Shown here one piece after another: positions 55,438 through 63,184 of a stretch of DNA of 64,000 bases. The notes under the pieces were generated by a model. That model was not told the origin of the DNA. It searched no databases and was given only the letters and a program-made list of their open reading frames with translations. The first letter of the stretch is position 1, and each line of letters opens with the position of its first letter. The stretch covers positions 1 to 64,000 of the forward strand of contig CAIPTY010000060.1 of assembly GCA_903868145.1 (NCBI GenBank), written 5' to 3'. The position numbers and the translations under genes are program-made. The stretch comes from an uncultured Desulfuromonadales bacterium (lineage in GTDB: Bacteria > Desulfobacterota > Desulfuromonadia > Geobacterales > Pseudopelobacteraceae).

Positions 55438-55537
55438 AAAGGGCTGAAAGCCTTCCTCAGACCCACCTCGATCTTAATATTGCAAACCCTTAGAAATCAA
55501 CCGCTCAGCATCGGGTGACACCGTAAGCCTCTACAGT

Positions 55538-56320
55538 TCAACAGTCCCGAAAAACAGCCGGTCTCTTTTCAAGGAAGGCGCCCATACCCTCTTTCTGGTC
55601 AGCCGTAGAAAAACTGTAGCCAAACAGTTCGGCTTCGTAGGCGCAGGCTTTGGCCAGGTCCATTTCCAGACCGTTACCGACCGCTTCCTTACACAGCTTC
55701 ACCGCGACAAGCCCCTTTGCTGCAATTTTCCGAGCCAACTGCCTTGCCGCTTCCAGCAGATCAGCCTGCGGCACGACCCGGTTAATCAGTCCGATACGCA
55801 GAGCCTCCGAGGCATCAATCATTTCTCCCGTAAGGATGATCTCCAGAGCTCGTCCTTTCCCGACCAGTCGAGCCAGCCGCTGAGTACCGCCGAAACCTGG
55901 CAGAATACCTATGTTGATCTCCGGCTGGCCAAATTTCGCGTTCTCGGATGCGATACGAATGTCGCACGCCATGGACAGTTCGCAACCGCCCCCCAGAGCA
56001 TAGCCGTTTACGGCGGCAATGAATGGTTTGGGCGAGTGTTCAATGGCCGCATAGGTCCTGTGAGCCAGCAGAGCAAGATCCCTGGCCTGCGTCGAGGTCA
56101 TCTCCCGCATTACGGCAATGTCAGCTCCTGCAACAAAGGCCTTTGAACCGGCTCCCGTCAGGATCGCAGCCCGAATTTCGGGGTTTCGGACAATCTCGGC
56201 CACCACCCCTTCAAGTTCCCCCAGAGTTGCCGCCGTCATGGCATTCATGGCGGTGGGACGGTTTACCGTAACAGTTGCAATTCCTTCACTGATATCCAAC
56301 AACAGATTTTCCAGATGCAC
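55538..56320 (-). CDS. Enoyl-CoA hydratase/isomerase family
   Basis: 260 aa crotonase fold. Oxyanion-hole segments ILTGAGSKAFVAGADIAVM and AAVNGYALGGGCELSMACDI, then QPEINIGILPGFGGTQRLAR with the catalytic-loop Glu positions, as in 3-hydroxybutyryl-CoA dehydratases. It likely hydrates short enoyl-CoA in fatty-acid or butyrate-type metabolism. Single gene on the minus strand, divergent from the ANTAR regulator. Confidence 0.9.
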   Translation of the reverse strand: MHLENLLLDISEGIATVTVNRPTAMNAMTAATLGELEGVVAEIVRNPEIRAAILTGAGSKAFVAGADIAVMREMTSTQARDLALLAHRTYAAIEHSPKPFIAAVNGYALGGGCELSMACDIRIASENAKFGQPEINIGILPGFGGTQRLARLVGKGRALEIILTGEMIDASEALRIGLINRVVPQADLLEAARQLARKIAAKGLVAVKLCKEAVGNGLEMDLAKACAYEAELFGYSFSTADQKEGMGAFLEKRPAVFRDC

Positions 56321-56452
56321 GCGTTCCTCCTCTTATGTATGTAGTCCTGCTGAGTCAAGGTCATGTGGGCATTATGATAGTGATGGGGACTACTTCGCAA
56401 GCATAAATAGTGACCGCCATATTGTCTGCCTGGTCTGCCAAACTTCTCCACG

Positions 56453-56468
56453 TGGCACAGCTCATGCA
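56453..56468 (+). promoter_or_regulatory. Sigma-54 promoter of the ANTAR regulator
   Basis: TGGCACAGCTCATGCA fits -24/-12 elements: GG at 56454-56455, exactly 10 nt, GC at 56466-56467. The predicted start is near 56479, 17 nt before the start codon. Confidence 0.7.
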
Positions 56469-56495
56469 TTTTCAACCGGCGAGAGGGAAACATCC

Positions 56496-57062
56496 ATGGA
56501 AAAAACCATACTTATTTGTGATGACGAACCGTTCACAAGAACGAGCTTGAGGGGTATGCTGCTTGATCTGGGGTTTGGAGAGGTTCTGGAGTGCGGGGAC
56601 GGGAAAATGGCAGTGGAAATGGCCTGTTCCAGCTTTCCGGACATGGCTATCCTGGGAGTTTCCATGCCCGGCATGGATGGAATAACTGTTGCCACCAAGA
56701 TCAGAGACAGGTTGAAAATCCCCATTGTGCTTCTGACAAGCGACTGTGATAAGGCGACCGTTAAACGGGCATTGGCTGGCGGTGTTGCCGCTTTTTTAAC
56801 CAAACCGCTTCGGAAGCAGGATCTGTTGCCGGCCATAGAATCCAGTCTAAAACACTCCGAAGAGATTGAAAACCTGAAAGAGAAAATCGAAGATCTACGT
56901 GAAAATATTGAAGACCGCAAGATAATTGAAAGAGCTAAAGGGCTCTTGATGGAAAAGAACCACTATTCAGAAGCTGCGGCCTATCGGAGCATTCAGAAGG
57001 CGGCGATGGACAAGCGAAAAACACTGCGACAGGTTGCTGACCTGATTTTGAAGGGCTGTTAG
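56496..57062 (+). CDS. Response regulator with ANTAR RNA-binding output domain
   Basis: 188 aa from ATG 56496 (GAGGG upstream). The receiver domain spans about 1-120: TILICDDEPFTRTSLRG, the phosphorylation Asp near residue 54 in FPDMAILGVSMPGMDG, where the usual Asp-Val/Leu is LGV, then VLLTSDCDK and AFLTKPLRKQDL. A coiled linker (ENLKEKIEDLRENIED) leads to ANTAR: IIERAKGLLMEKNHYSEAAA then YRSIQKAAMDKRKTLRQVAD. ANTAR proteins prevent terminator formation in leader RNA. In Geobacter sulfurreducens the GnfK/GnfR pair does this for nif genes; this is a likely counterpart, lacking an adjacent kinase. Confidence 0.9.
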   Translation: MEKTILICDDEPFTRTSLRGMLLDLGFGEVLECGDGKMAVEMACSSFPDMAILGVSMPGMDGITVATKIRDRLKIPIVLLTSDCDKATVKRALAGGVAAFLTKPLRKQDLLPAIESSLKHSEEIENLKEKIEDLRENIEDRKIIERAKGLLMEKNHYSEAAAYRSIQKAAMDKRKTLRQVADLILKGC

Positions 57063-57076
57063 GCCGCCACCTCCCC

Positions 57077-57982
57077 TCAATAGCCCCTTCCAAAAGGACT
57101 CGCAGCCACCAACAGATCAGTCACTGTCTCTATCTCGGCCATCACCTTGACATCCATCCTCTTTATCCAACGCTTTGGTATTGACTCCAAACCATAATAT
57201 GCGCCTGCAAGCATGCCGCATATAGCGCCGGTCGTATCAGCATCCGCCCCCTGATTTACTGTCCCGACCAGGCATTCTTCAAAACTCTTTCCCCGAAAAA
57301 ACCAGTGAAAGACTGTCTGCATTGTGTCAACGACATACCCTGTAGCCAGCCCCCGGTACGGCACGTAGTTAAACGTGGGGAGCCTGGACACCAGACCGTC
57401 AACATGGCGGCGCAGCCGACTTTTTTCAGCCCCGCACAGCGTCATCCGCAGGAGTTGGCCCAAACAGAGGCAGGCGGCGTCGGATACCTGGTTATTATGG
57501 GTGATGTGGGCCTGCTCGATCACATACTTCTTGAGCAGCTCTTCATCGGGAAATGAAAAGAGAACAGCTGGAAGGATGCGCATTGCGGCTCCGTTGCCTG
57601 CATCCCACTCATTTGGTGCTGTTTCCAGCGTACCGTGCAGCATGTAGGCGCGGATGCCTTTGCGACAGGTATCGCCGCAATCCACCGGGCGGGATTTTAG
57701 CCAGGCTGCAAAGTTGTCCGCTACCGCCTCCCGTGACCAGGCCTGGTTTTTTACAATGGCGCGGGCGATGCAGAGCGCCATTTCCGTGTCATCAGTGACC
57801 TGTCCCGGTTTCAGGCGCAGCCACCCACCGCCGATGATGTCCCGGAATGTGCCGTATTTGGCAGAAATCTCCGATGCAGTCATAAACTCGACCGTGGCGC
57901 CCAGCGCATCGCCGACCGCCATACCGATGAAAGCGGCCCGGGCATGGGCGCGGATTTCATCAAGATTGTACTGGTTGAACAT
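57077..57982 (-). CDS. draG: ADP-ribosylglycohydrolase (DraG-like)
   Basis: 301 aa. Family metal sites are complete: FIGMAVGDALGATVEF, QVTDDTEMALCIA near residue 60, and NQGADADTTGAICGMLAGAY near 245. DraG removes ADP-ribose from the NifH arginine to reactivate nitrogenase; the same family also acts on other proteins. Its place between the ANTAR regulator and nifB supports a nitrogenase role. No draT is visible. It converges on the regulator gene with a 14-nt gap. Confidence 0.83.
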   Translation of the reverse strand: MFNQYNLDEIRAHARAAFIGMAVGDALGATVEFMTASEISAKYGTFRDIIGGGWLRLKPGQVTDDTEMALCIARAIVKNQAWSREAVADNFAAWLKSRPVDCGDTCRKGIRAYMLHGTLETAPNEWDAGNGAAMRILPAVLFSFPDEELLKKYVIEQAHITHNNQVSDAACLCLGQLLRMTLCGAEKSRLRRHVDGLVSRLPTFNYVPYRGLATGYVVDTMQTVFHWFFRGKSFEECLVGTVNQGADADTTGAICGMLAGAYYGLESIPKRWIKRMDVKVMAEIETVTDLLVAASPFGRGY

Positions 57983-57993
57983 CAGGTAATCCT

Positions 57994-58163
57994 TTTACAC
58001 GGAGACACAGAGACATAGAGCGGTATGCAATTCATAAACCATCTGTTCTGCATAAATAATTTGCACATTGAATATGGATAAATGGGTATGAATGATTTTT
58101 TCGAATGCCCCTGTTTCCTGACACATCAGGTTTCCTCAGTGTCTCCGTGTCTCCGTGCTGAAA
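57994..58163. repeat. Inverted-repeat element 1 (CACGGAGACACAG type)
   Basis: Left arm ACACGGAGACACAGAGAC (57997-58014) and right arm GTGTCTCCGTGTCTCCGTG (58139-58157) are imperfect inverted repeats about 125 nt apart. Two similar elements lie at 61380 and 63066. It fills most of the gap upstream of nifB. Confidence 0.75.
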
Positions 58164-58173
58164 AATTTCCGAC

Positions 58174-58189
58174 TGGCACGTATTATGCC
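58174..58189 (+). promoter_or_regulatory. nifB: Sigma-54 promoter of nifB
   Basis: TGGCACGTATTATGCC: GG at 58175-58176, exactly 10 nt, GC at 58187-58188. Predicted start near 58200, immediately before the leader hairpin. Confidence 0.8.
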
Positions 58190-58200
58190 TAAAGGCTGTA

Positions 58201-58245
58201 GAAGGCAACGATGCCTTCAGGGTTAATTACTACAGAGGTTTTTTT
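58201..58245 (+). promoter_or_regulatory. nifB leader: hexaloop hairpin and T-tract, candidate ANTAR target
   Basis: GAAGGC (58201-58206), loop AACGAT, GCCTTC (58213-58218): a 6-bp perfect stem with a six-base loop having A at position 1 and G at position 4, the features of ANTAR-bound hairpins. A run of seven T (58239-58245) follows, after AGAGG, which could pair with CCTT of the hairpin's right arm in a competing terminator. A second hairpin is not obvious. Confidence 0.6.
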
Positions 58246-58265
58246 GTTTGGGAAGGAGTAGCAAC

Positions 58266-59135
58266 ATGGCAACTGCATGCGATATGAAGAACAAGATTCA
58301 GGGTCATCCCTGTTTTGGCGGCAATCATCACAAGAATGGCCGGATGCACCTGGCGGTGGCTCCAAAGTGCAACATCAAGTGCGGCTACTGCTCCCGCAAA
58401 CACGACTGCGCAAACGAATCCCGTCCCGGCGTGACCAGTCGTATCCTGACCCCGCAGGAGGCGATTGAAAAGGTGCGCGAGGTTATGGCCAGCCCCATCG
58501 CCGGACCGATCATCAAGGTGATAGGCATTGCAGGACCCGGTGATCCGCTTGCCAACGAAGAGACTTTTGAGACCTTTGCAATGGTGAAGAAAGAGTTCCC
58601 GCATCTGATGCTCTGCCTGAGCACCAACGGGCTGCTGCTGCCGGAGTCAATCGACAGGCTGTACGAACTGGGCCTCCACAGCCTGACGGTGACGATAAAC
58701 GCCATCGATCCGGAAGTCGGGGCGCAGATCTACCGCCATGTCATCTATCACGGCACACACTATACCGGTGTTGAAGGCGCAAAAATATTGATTGCCAACC
58801 AGTTTGAAGGTCTCAGGCAGGCCGGTGAGCTGGGGTTGACCATCAAGGTCAACACGGTTCTGACACCGGGAGTCAACGACAGCCAGATACCGCTGATAGC
58901 CGCACGGGTGAAAGAGCTGGGAGCCTTTGTCATGAATATCATGCCGATCATCCCCCAGGCGGAGTTGGCGCATATCACCCGTCCCAGCGAAGAATATCTG
59001 ACGGAGATCAGAAAGGCGAATGAGGGGATTATCGGCCAGTTTGCCCACTGCAAGCAGTGTCGTGCCGACGCAATCGGACTGATCGGCAAGGATCTGAACC
59101 TGACCATAGCCGAAGCGGCCTGCCCGACGCCATGA
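58266..59135 (+). CDS. nifB: Nitrogenase cofactor biosynthesis radical SAM protein, short form
   Basis: 289 aa from ATG 58266, AAGGAG 7 nt upstream. Radical-SAM cluster ligands Cys35, Cys39, Cys42 in APKCNIKCGYCSRKHDC, the NifB-specific N-terminal HPCFGGNHHKNGRMHLAVAP, GIAGPGDPLAN, and the end HCKQCRADAIGLIG. It makes NifB-co (8Fe-9S-C) for FeMo-co. The C-terminal NifX-like domain of many proteobacterial NifB is absent. The stop overlaps the next gene's start by 4 nt. Confidence 0.96.
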   Translation: MATACDMKNKIQGHPCFGGNHHKNGRMHLAVAPKCNIKCGYCSRKHDCANESRPGVTSRILTPQEAIEKVREVMASPIAGPIIKVIGIAGPGDPLANEETFETFAMVKKEFPHLMLCLSTNGLLLPESIDRLYELGLHSLTVTINAIDPEVGAQIYRHVIYHGTHYTGVEGAKILIANQFEGLRQAGELGLTIKVNTVLTPGVNDSQIPLIAARVKELGAFVMNIMPIIPQAELAHITRPSEEYLTEIRKANEGIIGQFAHCKQCRADAIGLIGKDLNLTIAEAACPTP

Positions 59136-59956
59136 CCATCCAGCCTTTTCTCAGGTGCGATATTCCGGCATTTATCTCTCTCGCTGCTCAAGAGGGGTGG
59201 ATTGCCGAAAGATGGGAGTTTGATTTCCTGCTGGCGACCATCCCGAAAGGTTGTTTCTGCGTACGGGATTCGGAAGGTAAGGGGATTGCGTTTGTGACTT
59301 CGCTTCGCCATGAGCGAAGCGCCTGGATCGGCAATCTGATTGTGGCGGCAGAGCGCCGTGGACAGCGGATAGGGGAAGGGTTGTTTGTCCGTGCCCTGGA
59401 GGCTTTGCGCTCTTCCGGTGCAGAGACCTTCTGGCTGACCGCCTCGAAACTGGGAAAAACGCTCTATGAAAAACATGGATTCAGCAGCATCGACACCATT
59501 ATGCGCTGGACCGGTGCTGGTCGGCAACGCTTTACGCCGCACCCTCAGGATGTGGGCGGTTCCGATGCGCGAACCCTGCACAACAGTTTTGATTGTCTGG
59601 CCTGGGGCGACAGCCGGTCTGTGTTGCTGAAAGCTGTTGCAGAGCGAGGGGAAGAGATAAGCGGCGCGACAGGATTCATGGTGGTTCAACCCTGCGGCGA
59701 TGCCTGGCAGTTAGGACCTTTTTCGGCAATGGACAGTGACATGGCGGAACAGCTTCTAGATAAAGCTCTTGGCACGGTGCCATCGGGTACCCCGATCTAC
59801 TGCGATGTGCCCGCCTCGAACCGGGCAGCCTTGAGGCTGTTCAACCGGCGTCGGATGCGGATTACCGGCAGCAACGAATTGATGTACGCCGGTCGGAAAC
59901 CTGACTATCGGCCCGAATATCTGTACGGATTGGCAACCATGGGAAGCTGCGGTTAG
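59132..59956 (+). CDS. GNAT acetyltransferase-family protein of the nif cluster
   Basis: 274 aa from ATG 59132 (ATGA overlap with nifB). N-terminal GNAT domain: GIAFVTSLRHERSAWIGNLI, then VAAERRGQRIGEGLFVRALE with the acetyl-CoA loop, and LYEKHGFSSIDTIMRWTG. The second half, with FSAMDSDMAEQLLDKAL and NRAALRLFNRRRM, looks like a degenerate second GNAT-fold domain. The substrate is unknown; tight packing between nifB and nifV suggests a role in cofactor synthesis or nitrogenase control. Confidence 0.75.
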   Translation: MTIQPFLRCDIPAFISLAAQEGWIAERWEFDFLLATIPKGCFCVRDSEGKGIAFVTSLRHERSAWIGNLIVAAERRGQRIGEGLFVRALEALRSSGAETFWLTASKLGKTLYEKHGFSSIDTIMRWTGAGRQRFTPHPQDVGGSDARTLHNSFDCLAWGDSRSVLLKAVAERGEEISGATGFMVVQPCGDAWQLGPFSAMDSDMAEQLLDKALGTVPSGTPIYCDVPASNRAALRLFNRRRMRITGSNELMYAGRKPDYRPEYLYGLATMGSCG

Positions 59957-59970
59957 ATCAGGGGGTACGT

Positions 59971-61116
59971 ATGACAACGGATAACAAAATAATTATCGAT
60001 GACACCACATTACGGGATGGAGAACAGACAGCCGGAGTGGTTTTTTCAAAGCGTGAAAAGATCACCATTGCCCGCATGCTCGATTGCATCGGTGTAGGGG
60101 AGATCGAGTGCGGCATACCGGCCATGGGGGGGGAGGAACAGGAGAGTATCCGGGCCCTGGTCGATCTGGGCTTGAACGCACGGCTGATTACCTGGAATCG
60201 CGCCCTGGTGCCTGAAATAGAGGCAAGTATCGCCTGCGGTGTGCAGGCGGTAGACATCTCGCTCTCGGTGTCCGACCAGATGATTGCCCACAAACTGCGC
60301 AAAAATCGCGATGCGGTCAAGGAACAGCTCAAGGTGGCGCTCGGTTTTGCCAAACAACACAACCTGTATGTTTCTGTGGGTGGCGAGGATGCCAGTCGGG
60401 CCGACATGGCCTTCCTGGTGGAACTGATGGAGATCACCCGTTCTCTGGGCGGTGATCGTTTTCGCTTCTGCGATACTCTGGGTATCATGGATCCCTTCAG
60501 CATGTTCGATAAGGTTACATTCCTCCGGAATGCCGTACCCGAGGTTGATATCGAGGTTCATACTCACAATGATCTGGGGATGGCCACCGCAAATGCCATT
60601 GCCGGGATCCGCGCCGGAGCCCGATTCGCCAACACCACCATCAACGGCCTGGGCGAGCGTGCCGGCAATGCGGCTCTCGAAGAGGTCGTCATGGGACTCA
60701 AGCACGCCTGCGGCATCGAGACCGGCATCGATACCCACCGCTTCCGGGAAATGTCGCTGTTTGTGGCCAAGGCATCAGACCGCCCTCTTTCCGTTTCCAA
60801 GCCGGTGGTCGGATCACGGGTTTTTGCCCATGAATCCGGTCTGCACGCAGACGGAGTCATCAAAGACCCTCACAACTATGAGGGGTTTGATCCGGCGGAG
60901 GTGGGACTGACCCGCAGCATCGTGATCGGCAAGCATTCCGGCACCAGCGGCCTGATTGAGCGCTACCGCAGTATGGGTATAGCCGTCGACCGCATACGGG
61001 CCGAGCCGATGCTCGAAAAAACGCGGGCAATGTCGTGCCGACGCAAGCGGGATCTGACAAACCGTGAATTGATGGGTATCTATCGTGAAAATAAAACGCT
61101 GCCCAGGGCAGCCTGA
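59971..61116 (+). CDS. nifV: Homocitrate synthase
   Basis: 381 aa, usual NifV length. IIDDTTLRDGEQTAGVVFSK carries the metal- and substrate-binding start of the DRE-TIM family; IEVHTHNDLGMATANAIAGI holds the HxH metal site and GLGERAGNAALEEVVMGL the second signature. The C-terminal part RVFAHESGLHADGVIKDP is typical. It condenses acetyl-CoA and 2-oxoglutarate to homocitrate for FeMo-co. Confidence 0.95.
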   Translation: MTTDNKIIIDDTTLRDGEQTAGVVFSKREKITIARMLDCIGVGEIECGIPAMGGEEQESIRALVDLGLNARLITWNRALVPEIEASIACGVQAVDISLSVSDQMIAHKLRKNRDAVKEQLKVALGFAKQHNLYVSVGGEDASRADMAFLVELMEITRSLGGDRFRFCDTLGIMDPFSMFDKVTFLRNAVPEVDIEVHTHNDLGMATANAIAGIRAGARFANTTINGLGERAGNAALEEVVMGLKHACGIETGIDTHRFREMSLFVAKASDRPLSVSKPVVGSRVFAHESGLHADGVIKDPHNYEGFDPAEVGLTRSIVIGKHSGTSGLIERYRSMGIAVDRIRAEPMLEKTRAMSCRRKRDLTNRELMGIYRENKTLPRAA

Positions 61117-61127
61117 GGAGAAACGAC

Positions 61128-61361
61128 ATGTGTGAAGCGGGGACATCGTATGTAGCGATCTCAGAAGCGGCAAAACTTCTGGAAACAACCGAGATGCGGG
61201 TACTGATGATGCTCAAGAAAAACGAGCTGCAAGGCAAAGTAGAGGATGAAGCCTGGTATGTGGATCGTTCATCCCTGCAACTGTGCGACAAGCCCAAGGC
61301 CGCAGATGTTGTCAAGCCGGGCTGCGGTGGCGGTTGCGGCGGCGGCTGCGGCGGGCATTGA
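61128..61361 (+). CDS. Small nif-linked protein with HTH-like N-terminus and Cys/Gly/His tail
   Basis: 77 aa, GAGGAG 8 nt upstream, 11 nt after nifV. The N-terminus (YVAISEAAKLLETTEMRVL then MMLKKNELQGKVEDEAWYVD) looks like a MerR/excisionase-type winged fold with a tryptophan at the end. The tail GCGGGCGGGCGGH has three Cys and a terminal His, a likely metal or cluster site. I do not recognise a named family. The genomic setting suggests a metallo-carrier or sensor for nitrogenase assembly. Confidence 0.75.
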   Translation: MCEAGTSYVAISEAAKLLETTEMRVLMMLKKNELQGKVEDEAWYVDRSSLQLCDKPKAADVVKPGCGGGCGGGCGGH

Positions 61362-61379
61362 GTCCAAAATCGATACATC

Positions 61380-61490
61380 CACCGCAGAGGCACAGATAAC
61401 ACGGAGTAAAACAATAAAGATTTTGGGGTTCCCGCAAAGAACCGGATGATTTTTATTTTCTCTGTGCCCTCTGTGCCTCTGTGTTTACCA
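61380..61490. repeat. Inverted-repeat element 2 (CAGAGGCACAGA type)
   Basis: Left arm CGCAGAGGCACAGATAACAC (61383-61402) and right arm TCTCTGTGCC then CTCTGTGCCTCTGTG (61459-61483) are inverted repeats about 60 nt apart. It sits inside the operon between the Cys-tail gene and the next gene. Confidence 0.75.
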
Positions 61491-61507
61491 GCAGTTGGAG
61501 GTTCCGT

Positions 61508-61798
61508 ATGACCATTATCGTTAAAGCATCCGACCTTAAATTCAAATATCCCCGTGATGTTGCCAATCGGAACAAGCCCAAGTTTTCCGGGCTACCCGAT
61601 CCTGCCCCCTTCAACCGTGATGACCTGTACGATATCCTGCCGATGGTGTCTGCTGTCATGAATGAACTGGAAAGCGACGATGGCGATGTGCTGAACCTGT
61701 TGGAGGATCTACTGAACCAGATGCCGCGATTCATCACAACGCGCGGGGAGGTATTCGGCTATCTGCTGGGATCGGCTCGGGAATGCCTGAGGCGGTAG
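61508..61798 (+). CDS. Conserved-looking small protein of unknown function in the nif cluster
   Basis: 96 aa from ATG 61508, GGAGG 6 nt upstream. Charged and acidic, predicted soluble: KASDLKFKYPRDVANRNKP, NRDDLYDILPMVSAVMNELE then SDDGDVLNLLEDLLNQMP. No membrane segment, no Cys pair. I do not recognise the family. Its own good ribosome site and plausible composition support a real gene. Confidence 0.6.
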   Translation: MTIIVKASDLKFKYPRDVANRNKPKFSGLPDPAPFNRDDLYDILPMVSAVMNELESDDGDVLNLLEDLLNQMPRFITTRGEVFGYLLGSARECLRR

Positions 61799-61952
61799 GG
61801 CTATGGCGTGAAAGCGCTTCCGGAGTTTTGCTCAGTTAATAGGCACGTCCCCTTCCTGTGAGGCATTTCGACAACCACTTTCTTTGATTATTCCTGCCTC
61901 CATTCTATCAATTATTACTATAACATACTTGATTTAAACGTATTATTATAAT

Positions 61953-61968
61953 TGGCACGACATGTGCT
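61953..61968 (+). promoter_or_regulatory. nifH: Sigma-54 promoter of nifHD
   Basis: TTGGCACGACATGTGCTA: GG at 61954-61955, exactly 10 nt, GC at 61966-61967. Predicted start near 61979, giving a leader of about 200 nt to the nifH start. The AT-rich stretch upstream (61905-61950) would suit bending. This and the next two entries fill the 383-nt gap 61799-62181, which has no other gene. Confidence 0.85.
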
Positions 61969-62026
61969 ACAGCAGTAATTCAAACGGCATACCGTGCGAT
62001 TGAGTACATACCAGATTTGTTCAGGC

Positions 62027-62064
62027 AAAGGCGCCTCCACTAAAATGGGGCGCCTTTATGTTTT
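62027..62064 (+). terminator. Intrinsic terminator inside the nifH leader
   Basis: AAAGGCGCC (62027-62035) and GGCGCCTTT (62049-62057) form a 9-bp perfect stem, extendable by two pairs, followed by ATGTTTTG. It lies about 50-85 nt into the predicted transcript, before nifH, so transcription must pass it to express nifHD. Confidence 0.8.
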
Positions 62065-62092
62065 GACCCCGCAAAGCAGATAGTTCGTTCAG

Positions 62093-62128
62093 GAAAATAG
62101 TTTCTGCAACGAAAAGCAGAAAGTTTTC
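62093..62128 (+). other. Second long hairpin in the nifH leader
   Basis: GAAAA, 3-nt bulge, TTTCTGC, loop AACGAAAA, GCAGAAA, 1-nt bulge, TTTTC. It could protect the 5' end of nifH mRNA or serve as a regulatory structure; the loop begins AACGA as in the nifB hairpin. Confidence 0.6.
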
Positions 62129-62139
62129 TCACCTACTAA

Positions 62140-63051
<912 letters not shown>

Positions 63052-63065
63052 ATCAAAAAACAATT

Positions 63066-63168
63066 CACAACGGAGACACCGAGGAAGGCATTTAAAATTT
63101 ACTTTTGACCCATAATCAGCATGTAAGTTTTAGATTTTCTCCGTATCTCTGTGTCACCGTGGTGGATT
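63066..63168. repeat. Inverted-repeat element 3, inside the nifH-nifD operon
   Basis: Left arm CACAACGGAGACACCGAGG (63066-63084) and right arm CTCCGTATCTCTGTGTCACC then GTGGTG (63139-63164) are imperfect inverted repeats about 55 nt apart. It occupies nearly all of the 133-nt gap between nifH and nifD. Confidence 0.75.
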
Positions 63169-63184
63169 TTGAAAGGAGTTTCCC

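Noticed and set aside
61991-62007. ANTAR-type hexaloop ATTGAG in the nifH leader (stem TGCG/TACA)
   Set aside because: The loop fits A1/G4, but the stem has a G-U closing pair and a C/A mismatch, too weak to claim by eye.
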